Assembly (NCBI GenBank): GCA_036939755.1
Contig: JALLAZ010000683.1
Span: forward strand, 1-12,822
Direction of reading: 5' to 3'
DNA from: Stephanodiscus triporus
Taxonomy: Eukaryota > Bacillariophyta > Thalassiosirophyceae > Thalassiosirales > Thalassiosiraceae
Length of the DNA stretch: 12,822 bases
Shown piece after piece: positions 6,359-12,822 of the stretch; position 1 is the first letter of the stretch; each line of letters begins with the position of its first letter. The notes under the pieces were generated by a model that made no database searches, was not told the DNA's origin, and worked only from the letters and a program-made list of their open reading frames with translations. The position numbers and the translations under genes are program-made.

Positions 6359-8818
6359 TCAATCTGCTCCATTTCGTGTGTCTAAATTTTTTCCAAATGC
6401 ACCAAGACCGCCGTCATCTAGTGCACTGGATCCCCAGAGGTGCAACTTAGAAGCTTGTGAACCACTGCCATTGAGGCCAGATGATCCGGCCGCTGCGTTC
6501 GTGTCAGTTTCTCCAAAAGGGATCGGGGTCCAACCAGTCAGCGCCCCAAGATCCCCGTACGTTGTGTTGGTAGCACCAGGCGAGCTCGCACCCCACAAAC
6601 TAGTAAGGGGACTGACGAATGGATTTGCCGATTTTACCACGCTAGTGCTGCCGGTAGTCCCTAGTGCAAACTTAACCAAATCAATTGGATCCTCTTGGCT
6701 TCGATTTGCACTTGATTTGATAGACGGAGGCAACATGACAGAATCCATGTTGTCAATTGTATCAAAGTTCAATCCAATTATTGATGGACTAATGGCCAGC
6801 GCGGCAGCATATTCGTCATCGCCAGACTTGGACGCTGGCACACCATCCTCAAATTCTTCAACGTCATCAGATTCTTCCATGGGTTCGTCGTTTTCGATCA
6901 ATGTTGCCCAAGCATCCTCAAGAATTTTTTGTTGCTGCGATTCGAAATCTGTCTGATGCCGAATAAAGCCAGGATCATTGCGAAATGAGAATCCCTCGGT
7001 TGCATTGGTACTAGCACTGGGCTGACTCTCGGCCTTTTTCTCTTCTCGTTGTTTAAGATATTTAGCATGTGCACCAGGATTCTTGACTCTGCCACCAGGC
7101 ACAAGATGGGCGCCATATCCATTGTCTGGGTTACACCCATCTGCATTAAGGTAGTTTCCACTTTTGTCCAATTTGTAGAGGACACCACATGTTCGAGGAA
7201 GTCGTTTGCGCCGATTCGGCTGTGTTTTGTCGAGTGATTTCTTAACCTTTTGCAACACTGGCAGTGGCTCGTCTTTACGGCTATTGCCCTTCCCCTGCTT
7301 ACCTCGCGACGAGCTCTCAACGCCAGCACCATCCGATACACGGCGACTAATGACTTTACCAATCTCTTCAGAACTCTTGACGGGAGCCTTATGAGGCACC
7401 TTTTGCTTTGGCTTCTTCGTGGACTTTGGATCCTCTCGCGATTTGACCGCAACCATTGAACCACTACTAGGATCAAACAACATGCGTGGTCCTCCCTGCC
7501 CCTCACCTCTACCTCCTCGATCAATTTCGTCTAAGTTACTGAGCTCCACCATGTGGACAGCAGGTGGTGGTGGATCGTTTTTTTTGCTGTCTTGCTCCAC
7601 ATGAAGAGGTGACAATGAGGATTCATCGACAAGAGTCTTCTTCGTAATTTCAAGTGGACGCACATCCTTTCTGGCGTTACTAGAAACACTTGCAATCGTT
7701 TTCCCTCCTACAAGTGAGCTGAAGGGGCGATCAGGGTCATACAACGTTCGCGCATTCTTCTTTTCGGCAAGTTGAGCATTCAACATTGGTCCGGGAGAAG
7801 ACGAATCTGGTGCATCTTTCTTTAATTTTCCAAGTGGTTCAAGTATGACCTGATTACTAGGTCCAGAGAGTTCTCTCCTTTCCTGGTTTATGATCTTTAG
7901 ATTCTTCTTCCTCTCCTCGAGCCGTTTCTCTTCCAACTCGCGTAGACGCATGGCAGCTCGTTCCTTCTGTGCAGCCATCCTTGCCTCCTCCTCCAACCGT
8001 AACTTTTCTGCACGTTCTTTGGCTAGTTTGGACATGTACTCTACTTGATAGTCTTTGACCTTTTCTCCATTTGGTAAATCGTCATCAGTTTTTTTTGATT
8101 CAATGTCCGCCTTCACTTTCGGCTGAAAAATAGTCTCTGTCGGTTGCGATACATCGCTACTTGGCTCGTCGGCCACTTTTTCGCCATTTCTCGCGCCGGT
8201 TTCAACGTCGACTTTCTTTGAAGAATCAGGCGCATTCAAATCCATAGCCTCTACCTTCTCTGCGACATCACACACACCCGAACGGTCTGCCAACGGCCTT
8301 TGCTGCTGTACAGAAATATCACTTCGATCCACAACCGGCTCTGATTTCTCAATCCCACCCGCCACCGGTGACCTATCTTCCCCCCTAGATTCGATTAAGG
8401 GGATGGTTTCTTTCTGCTTCTTTTCCCCTATACCCCAGGCATGCGCAGCATGCCTTTTACCCGGATCCCCCCCTTCCTGCCCTGCGCCAGCAGACAATAA
8501 CAGTGAATCATGCGCTGTCTTTGGAGTGCCCGACGAAGCTAACAGTCCCCCGCTACCACCGCCTACACCACTGCTGGATTTCGATTTCGTCGAAAGTAAC
8601 AACAGCCCATTGCGATTCGAAGACGATCCACGAAACGAACCACTAGACCCCCCTCCGCCAGCAGATATGACGGGAACGGGAGGTGCCGCCGGTGCCTTGG
8701 TTAACTTATTGAGATTCTTGCCAAATTTCTTAGTATTCTTTCGATTGGCGCCACCACGGCCAAAGCCTTGGTCGGAGGCTCCGCCTCCGCTGATGCCACC
8801 GTCTATGCCGCTACTCAT
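6359..8818 (-). CDS. Large intrinsically disordered coiled-coil protein with WG/GW motifs, function unknown
   Basis: 819-aa protein, uninterrupted frame, no catalytic domain recognised. In order: Gly/Ser/Asn-rich N-terminus with FGRGGANR (19-26) and a basic run; low-complexity Ser/Gly segments to about 120; a charged helix, probably coiled coil, at 258-317 (rich in KERAEKLRLEEEAR-like heptads); two copies of an R-[TM]-L-[YF]-D-P motif (357-362 and 445-450); a PPPP run (416-419); a basic segment (463-540); a compact segment with Cys544 and Cys562 (542-590), the most likely folded or conserved part; an acidic patch (645-670); and a C-terminal low-complexity region with WG or GW at 742, 763 and 795. 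A fourth WG is at 128. Composition suggests a scaffold or RNA-associated protein, possibly Argonaute-binding, but this is inference from short motifs. It shares a divergent promoter region with RPS18, which does not prove a link to translation. Confidence 0.8.
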   Translation of the reverse strand: MSSGIDGGISGGGASDQGFGRGGANRKNTKKFGKNLNKLTKAPAAPPVPVISAGGGGSSGSFRGSSSNRNGLLLLSTKSKSSSGVGGGSGGLLASSGTPKTAHDSLLLSAGAGQEGGDPGKRHAAHAWGIGEKKQKETIPLIESRGEDRSPVAGGIEKSEPVVDRSDISVQQQRPLADRSGVCDVAEKVEAMDLNAPDSSKKVDVETGARNGEKVADEPSSDVSQPTETIFQPKVKADIESKKTDDDLPNGEKVKDYQVEYMSKLAKERAEKLRLEEEARMAAQKERAAMRLRELEEKRLEERKKNLKIINQERRELSGPSNQVILEPLGKLKKDAPDSSSPGPMLNAQLAEKKNARTLYDPDRPFSSLVGGKTIASVSSNARKDVRPLEITKKTLVDESSLSPLHVEQDSKKNDPPPPAVHMVELSNLDEIDRGGRGEGQGGPRMLFDPSSGSMVAVKSREDPKSTKKPKQKVPHKAPVKSSEEIGKVISRRVSDGAGVESSSRGKQGKGNSRKDEPLPVLQKVKKSLDKTQPNRRKRLPRTCGVLYKLDKSGNYLNADGCNPDNGYGAHLVPGGRVKNPGAHAKYLKQREEKKAESQPSASTNATEGFSFRNDPGFIRHQTDFESQQQKILEDAWATLIENDEPMEESDDVEEFEDGVPASKSGDDEYAAALAISPSIIGLNFDTIDNMDSVMLPPSIKSSANRSQEDPIDLVKFALGTTGSTSVVKSANPFVSPLTSLWGASSPGATNTTYGDLGALTGWTPIPFGETDTNAAAGSSGLNGSGSQASKLHLWGSSALDDGGLGAFGKNLDTRNGAD

Positions 8819-9202
8819 GCACGAAAAGGAATGATACCATGCTGATGAGGTCCATGGGCTTCACACCATTATTATTTTTGCCAGGTGTTTTTCTCTCAAA
8901 TTCGGGGTGTTTCCGAAAATCGAAGTTCGGACAGTCAAGACGATATCGTACCCGGTACGATATTATTGACTAAGTGTACGAACTATAGAGTACGAAAGTT
9001 GGCTTACGGCCCAAAAGAAGGCTTGCCGTCTTGCCGTGTAATAAGCTAACTTATTCCTACGTGGGTGGCCAGTACCTGTTTTTGAGTAAAAGAGGTAACC
9101 CACACACACAACTCCAACAATAATAAACTCGACACCACATCATTGCGTGCGGTAGGAAAATTAGCCGTCGAACTTGGTCAATAACAAAACAAATTATCCG
9201 CC
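8819..9202. promoter_or_regulatory. Divergent promoter region of the disordered-protein gene and RPS18
   Basis: 384-bp spacer between two divergent starts. It contains a perfect 10-bp inverted repeat around one base (8943-8963), two copies of GTACGAA (8976-8982 and 8990-8996) and pairs of GGCTT and CTTGCCGT near 9000-9040. A CA-rich stretch follows at about 9100-9115. RPS18 should be strongly expressed, so these repeats are good candidates for control elements. Confidence 0.48.
8943..8963. repeat. 21-bp palindrome, arms of 10 bp
   Basis: The left arm ATATCGTACC is followed by a single C and then GGTACGATAT, its exact reverse complement. It lies about 125 bp upstream of the disordered-protein start and 240 bp upstream of the RPS18 start. 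It could be a dimeric transcription-factor site serving both genes. Confidence 0.6.
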
Positions 9203-9871
9203 ATGTGAGTCCTCTACACAACTCTCGGGAATCCTGTGGGCGGTGTTGGTGTCGCCAATGAGTGCAGCCCAATGCCCGCGTTCATCTTTTGGCCGAGCCC
9301 GGACGGGGGGTTATGCCAGATTGGTTTCATCGACCACTTCTGGATAATAGCTCACGCTTCGCTTTTGAACAGTTGTAACTCGTAAACTCTCGCATCTCAT
9401 CTCGACGCATCATGCATTCCCTCGTTATCTCTTAGGAGTATGTCTATGATGCAAGGGAACGAGTTCCAGCACATCTTGCGTATCCTCAACACCAACGTCG
9501 AGGGCAAGAGGAACGTCGTTTTCGGCCTCACTAAGATCAAGGGTCTCGGACGTCGTTTCGCCGATCTCATCTGTAAGAAGGCCGAAATCAACGTCAACAA
9601 GCGTGCCGGAGAATTGACGGCCGATGAAATCGAAAAGCTCGTCGCCGTCATCCAGAACCCCCGCCAATTCAAAGTCCCACTTTGGTTCCTCAACAGGCAA
9701 AAGGATTTCAAGACGGGAAAGTATTCCCAGGTGTTCGCGCAGAACTTCGATGCCAAGCTCCGCGATGACATCGAGAGGTTGAAGAAGATCCGTGCCCACC
9801 GCGGTCTTCGTCACTGGTGGGGTGTCCGCGTTCGTGGACAGCACACTTGCTCCACTGGACGCAGGAAATAA
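9203..9871 (+). CDS. RPS18: 40S ribosomal protein S18 (uS13)
   Basis: Cytosolic small-subunit protein uS13, located in the head of the 40S subunit near the contact with the large subunit and P-site tRNA. Predicted 145 aa from 9203-9204 joined to 9436-9871. Family blocks are clear: [78 protein letters not shown], and [24 protein letters not shown]. The protein ends in TGRRK, lacking the GRTVGVSKKK-type tail of animal S18, similar to the short yeast end. The N-terminus is MSMSMM if the start codon is assembled from AT and G across an intron; otherwise ATG 9440 gives 143 aa. Third codon positions favour C and G, as expected of a highly expressed gene. It diverges from the disordered-protein gene and converges on mS33. 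Confidence 0.96.
9205..9435 (+). other. Predicted 231-nt intron splitting the RPS18 start codon (AT|G)
   Basis: CCGCCAT is followed by a perfect donor GTGAGT (9205-9210); a pyrimidine-rich stretch leads to the acceptor TATCTCTTAG ending at 9435. Joining gives ATG AGT ATG TCT ATG ATG in frame with the S18 body. Introns at or beside the start codon are common in eukaryotic ribosomal protein genes. No clear snoRNA boxes were found inside. Confidence 0.7.
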
Positions 9872-10608
9872 GTTAATTGTAATTACCTAAGAAATAGAAT
9901 CTATAACCTATCTTTAGTGCTGATACTTGATATGTTTGTTTTCATCATGGGCATGTCATTATTGTGTGTATCTGCACTGAGGATCGGTCGCTAGACTTCA
10001 TTCATGAACTACTTCATCATTTCTGCTGGCGAAGGGGAAGACAACACAAACTCAGGAAGACTCCAAGTGGTTTCATTGCCAACCTCAACTGTTCTAGTGA
10101 TGTGGTTGATCCGATAGTTAGCAGTAAGCCATGACTTTGTGCTGTATGGCAAAATAACTCTCATCAGACTCTCCTACGGCATCACTTCATGGACCACCCC
10201 CCTCAGCAGAAAGACATAAATAATGACCAGTTGTACAGGCTAAAGAGCAGAACTGAAGTGCTATGATCTTTCTCATTGGTAGGAGAATCACTGATAATAT
10301 ATCATTGAACTGCACAGCCTCAGCCAGACTGTCGAATGGACCGAACTTAAAAAAGTATTAATATCTTCCAGATTTTATCAACATAAATTCTCCACCAACT
10401 CACCCGGTTGGTAATGATTCTCACACACAGTTACGTAAAATTAGGAGTAGAATTAAGATATGTTTTAGGTCATTACTTTTATTCTCTCCGACTATTCCTT
10501 CAGTCACGCCTACCCGTTTCAGCTGTCACTGGTGCAAAGGTATGTTCTTAATTGGATCATCAAGCTACTGCATGACATCAATCTCCAAAGAAGGGAATAT
10601 TGATTTTC
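9872..10608. other. Convergent spacer, no gene recognised
   Basis: 737 bp between the convergent ends of RPS18 and mS33, longer than the other convergent spacers. All frames are broken by stops. I checked for tRNA-like and box C/D snoRNA-like elements and found none that hold up. It probably holds the two 3' UTRs and otherwise unassigned AT-rich sequence. Confidence 0.4.
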
Positions 10609-11101
10609 TTATTTTCGTTTTCCAGAGCCCTTTTTGGGTGGTCCTTTGCCTCTCTGGCGGAGAGTCCTAAGTTTGAGATGTCGTCTTTCCTGAAGTTCAC
10701 TGGTGTAAAGTGGCACTAGCGAGCAGTGCCGTTGTGCCTTGTGATAGGAGTGTGATAGAATTCGAGGAGAAGTTGTAGAAGAGAGTAAAAGGGAAAACAC
10801 ATGACAGAAATGTCAGAAAAACAGAGTGGCAAAGCAATAGTGGACCGAAATAACAAAGGAGGCAGGGGAGTGGATAGTGAGGCGAAGGGAAGCCATGGTC
10901 ATGGCAAGAAATCTCCAAACCATAATTACACGCCCTCACCTTCCGCGCGAAAGGCTCGATGGGCTCCATGTAATATCTTGCTTCATATGCCCCAGTTAAC
11001 GGCTTCTTTAGAAACTGCAAGCCAGTTCGAACGCCCCTATTGGGAAGCGTGCCGAATATTTCACGTGCCACTGCGGCGATTTTTGATGCTCTTGACGCCA
11101 T
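10609..11101 (-). CDS. MRPS33: Mitochondrial small ribosomal subunit protein mS33
   Basis: Small protein of the mitochondrial ribosome small subunit (mS33, MRPS33/Rsm27 family), 80 aa from exons 11101-10940 and 10689-10609. Exon 1 gives MASRASKIAAVAREIFGTLP, then NRGVRTGLQFLKKPLTGAY and EARYYMEPIEPFARK; the pattern R-x-I/L-F-G, RTG-x2-x-LK-x-PL-x-G and a YY pair fits the family. Exon 2 gives ERRHLKLRTLRQRGKGPPKK and GSGKRK, matching the plant mS33 ending (…KRRGKGPPKKGQG…). The usual length is about 85-110 aa, so this is a compact member. The amphipathic, acid-poor N-terminus could direct mitochondrial import. A longer reading from ATG 11167 is possible but less likely. Read without splicing, the first exon runs on into a hydrophobic, unlikely C-terminus, so the intron is needed to make sense of the gene. 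Confidence 0.82.
10690..10939 (-). other. Predicted 250-nt intron in mS33
   Basis: On the minus strand the donor GTGAGG starts at 10939 directly after codon AAG (phase 0), and the acceptor GAACTTCAG ends at 10690. The join gives FARK|ERRHLKLRTL, which aligns well with plant mS33 (MARQEQERLSKLEML). Other AG sites upstream (10702-10703, 10718-10719) give the wrong phase with this donor. Confidence 0.7.
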
Positions 11102-11410
11102 GGTTTGTTCCGGCTGCTTCGCTGTTGTTAGATGTGTCGTGGCGGGCGTTGTGTTGTGCTTTACCATAATAAGTCCCTTAAAAATTTTAGCGGTATCTAG
11201 AGAGATCTGTGCACTGAAAACATCCGAAATATCGCATATATTCCCGGAAATGTACCTTGTGCCCAACAGATTTGTGGACGTTTTCTCGGTACTGACCGTT
11301 ATTATGGATACTACTCTAGGATATTCGGTTACCTAGAGGTGGAACAGATCTTTTCAGTCGTCTTCTCTTCTTCTTCTTCTTCTTCTTCTGGGACAACACA
11401 AATCAACTCC
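11102..11410. promoter_or_regulatory. Divergent promoter region of mS33 and the type II membrane protein
   Basis: 309-bp spacer between two divergent starts. It includes the (TTC)7 tract just upstream of the plus-strand start; pyrimidine-rich tracts next to start sites can act in initiation, but no clear TATA box or initiator could be assigned. Confidence 0.38.
11368..11389 (+). repeat. (TTC)7 microsatellite
   Basis: Seven TTC units plus one T, 22-43 bp upstream of the chosen ATG. If translated in the downstream frame it would code for a serine run, but that frame reaches an ATG only at 11411, so it is most likely 5' UTR or promoter. Confidence 0.85.
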
Positions 11411-12496
11411 ATGATGTCATCATCACCCGATACCAAGAAGAAGAAGATCGCCCTCCCCTCTCTATTGTCCAATTTCCGAAATGCACAGGCTGCCATAGGT
11501 CGAGCGGCGGCTGCCGAGGAATTGAACGAGCGGGAGATGCGGGAGATCCACTATCCCCTGATGGGAACTAACGGGGACTATCCGATTGGAACTAGCCCGG
11601 CAGGCGTCGGCGGCAGGATGGCAGGATCGAGCAGCAACCGCCCTCAAAATTTGCAGCGCGGTCCTCCCTCTTCTAATCTCTCTTCCACTTTAAGCAATTT
11701 CAGTCAAAGGTTTGGAAACCAGTGGCGCAAACGCAAACGAAGAAAGAAAGCTTCTGGGTCAGGGGCGACCGGCGTACCGCAGGAGTTTTATTTCGCTGTT
11801 GGGTGTTTCTTCATTGCCTTCCCGGTTATTTTCATCTTATACATCCTTGCAAGGCATTCGGTGTTTGGCGATGAGGGTTATGCCTCTGGAGCACAGGTGC
11901 AGAAGCATGAAGTTCCTGCGAATATTATTGTGAACCCAGACGATGAAATACGAGGGGCGGGGTTTGGTGTTGATCAGAATGTCATTGAAGGAGAGGTCAC
12001 AAAAGAACTGAAATCTCAAGTTAAAGAAGGAGACGATTCTCAAGCAGCGTTAGTTGAACTTGGAAAGATTGATGAAGCAGATGAAAATATTTCAATTGGC
12101 GTCAAGTCAGGTACGAGTGAAAGCGTTAATGATTCCCTCTTTGCGACGAAAGATAATATGCTAGAAGATAGCGCAAAGAATCTGGATGATGCGAGAGGCG
12201 ATAGCGATGGTACGACCTTAGTATCTGGCAGACAGGATCTTAAAAAAGCTGAAAAATCTAGTAGTGGTGAGTTGCCATCCACCAGCGAGGGGAATGAAAA
12301 TGCAAATATCAGCTCCTCATCAGATGCCGTCGATGTGGTCAAGGAGAAAAGGTCACACGACAAACTTCGCTCGTTGCACTCTAAGACAAAGATGATTGAA
12401 GAAAAGGCAGAATCCAACCTTTCGTCAGATCTGAGAGAAAATGACGACGAGGAAATGGAAACGACCGTCAATCTACGTGGTTCGCACGATGGCTAG
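11411..12496 (+). CDS. Type II single-pass membrane protein with acidic stalk, function unknown, probably continues beyond the window
   Basis: At least 361 aa from the first in-frame ATG (11411); the frame is open further upstream only from a GTG. Features: lysine run KKKK (9-12), an Ala/Glu-rich segment, Ser/Asn-rich linker, strongly basic RKRKRRKK (106-113), then a transmembrane helix at about 125-147 (EFYFAVGCFFIAFPVIFILY core). The remaining ~210 residues are acidic, Ser-rich and without recognisable domain. The basic patch before the helix predicts a cytosolic N-terminus, the topology of Golgi type II proteins such as glycosyltransferases, with the acidic part as a luminal stalk. That function is a guess. 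The frame reaches TAG at 12494-12496, but a probable intron (12477-12612) would replace the last five codons and carry the gene into a long open frame running off the right edge. Confidence 0.68.
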   Translation: MMSSSPDTKKKKIALPSLLSNFRNAQAAIGRAAAAEELNEREMREIHYPLMGTNGDYPIGTSPAGVGGRMAGSSSNRPQNLQRGPPSSNLSSTLSNFSQRFGNQWRKRKRRKKASGSGATGVPQEFYFAVGCFFIAFPVIFILYILARHSVFGDEGYASGAQVQKHEVPANIIVNPDDEIRGAGFGVDQNVIEGEVTKELKSQVKEGDDSQAALVELGKIDEADENISIGVKSGTSESVNDSLFATKDNMLEDSAKNLDDARGDSDGTTLVSGRQDLKKAEKSSSGELPSTSEGNENANISSSSDAVDVVKEKRSHDKLRSLHSKTKMIEEKAESNLSSDLRENDDEEMETTVNLRGSHDG

Positions 12497-12612
12497 CATC
12501 ACAGGATTCATCTATTCTACACGATGGTTTCATTGTTCAATGGTGTTGCACTTATTAAGTTGGCCAAATGACATGATTGAGCCGTTGAGCCTAACCTGCG
12601 GTGTTGTCGTAG
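12477..12612 (+). other. Possible 136-nt intron at the end of the membrane-protein gene
   Basis: A CTAAC branch-point match at 12591-12595 lies 17 nt before the acceptor GTCGTAG ending at 12612. The donor GTGGTT at 12477 is weak but its phase (1) fits the downstream open frame. A better donor, GTGAGT at 12267, is also phase 1 and would give a 346-nt intron. So the acceptor is better supported than the donor. Confidence 0.42.
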
Positions 12613-12822
12613 CTGTTTCATCCAAGGGCAGGAATTGGGACTTTGATGGCTCTGACGATGACTATGATGAGGAAGAGATTGATGTCTTTGAGAACCCTAA
12701 TACCGACATTGAATGGGAGGATAATACCAACGAGGCTACAGCAGCATCATCTTCAACTTCAAGACCATCATTGTCAACCGCTGAGACTCTCCACCATCTG
12801 TTCAAGGTGCATAAACATGTTA
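12613..12822 (+). CDS. Open coding segment at the right edge, probable next exon of the membrane-protein gene
   Basis: The frame is open for 70 codons to the window edge and codes for a clearly non-random acidic peptide: SSKGRNWDFDGSDDDYDEEE, then IDVFENPNTDIEWED, a Ser/Thr/Ala linker, and AETLHHLFKVHKHV. The acidic, Ser-rich composition continues that of the preceding open frame, which supports one spliced gene. An alternative is a separate gene beginning at ATG 12573, with a weakly hydrophobic start (MIEPLSLTCGVVVAV). No domain is recognisable in the part visible. Confidence 0.5.
   Translation, partial: MFHPRAGIGTLMALTMTMMRKRLMSLRTLIPTLNGRIIPTRLQQHHLQLQDHHCQPLRLSTICSRCINML

Noticed and set aside
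8403..8834. Proline-rich plus-strand frame of about 143 codons
   Set aside because: It is the complement of the Gly/Ser-rich start of the disordered protein, which explains the proline runs.
9100..9115. Short CA-rich tract upstream of RPS18
   Set aside because: Only a few imperfect units, too short to call a microsatellite or give it a role.
9425..9844. Minus-strand frames opposite RPS18
   Set aside because: RPS18 is unambiguous; long antisense frames are common opposite codon-biased ribosomal protein genes.
10045..10170. Minus-strand box C/D snoRNA-like elements (TGATGA near 10167, CTGA near 10049)
   Set aside because: No terminal stem pairs the two boxes, no internal boxes are clear, and the spacing is long for a typical box C/D RNA.
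10702..10939. Alternative mS33 splice using the acceptor ACACCAG at 10702
   Set aside because: With the phase-0 donor at 10939 it would create an immediate stop; the acceptor at 10690 keeps the frame and matches plant mS33.
10801..11169. Plus-strand frame of 122 codons opposite mS33
   Set aside because: It overlaps the mS33 exon and intron on the other strand and shows no domain; the spliced mS33 explains the conserved sequence.

Overview
This window is nuclear DNA from a photosynthetic stramenopile, most likely a diatom. The evidence is: a Rubisco-methyltransferase-like SET protein with a signal peptide ending in an ASG|F plastid-import motif; eukaryote-type cytosolic ribosomal protein uS13 (RPS18) and mitochondrial ribosomal protein mS33; short GT-AG introns, mostly 85-250 nt; and compact intergenic spaces. 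There is no bacterial operon structure, no mobile element, no CRISPR array and no recognisable tRNA or rRNA gene.

Layout, left to right. 1-237: a possible tail of an upstream plus-strand gene and the 3' flank of the SET gene. 238-1602 (minus): plastid-targeted SET/LSMT-like protein methyltransferase. 1603-1858: divergent promoter. 1859-3311 (plus): SAM-dependent methyltransferase with a short last exon. 3498-4826 (minus): methylenetetrahydrofolate reductase with a stop-free 93-nt intron, an internal Cys-bearing insertion and a non-standard C-terminus. 4827-5132: divergent promoter with a G-box. 5133-5741 (plus): PPC/DUF296 protein with a hydrophobic tail. 5742-6358: convergent spacer. 6359-8818 (minus): long disordered coiled-coil protein with WG/GW motifs. 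8819-9202: divergent promoter with a 21-bp palindrome. 9203-9871 (plus): RPS18, start codon apparently split by an intron. 9872-10608: convergent spacer. 10609-11101 (minus): two-exon mS33. 11102-11410: divergent promoter. 11411 to the right edge (plus): type II membrane protein that probably continues through another intron.

The genes alternate strictly in strand (- + - + - + - +), giving four divergent promoter regions and three convergent 3' spacers. They do not form a single pathway. A loose theme is one-carbon and methyl metabolism: MTHFR feeds the methyl cycle that supplies SAM to methyltransferases such as the two encoded next to it. Two genes serve translation (cytosolic uS13, mitochondrial mS33). 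I did not find a convincing new multi-gene system. The items most worth a second look are the cryptic intron, insertion and tail of MTHFR, the split start codon of RPS18, the WG/GW-motif disordered protein, and the PPC protein with a possible membrane tail.
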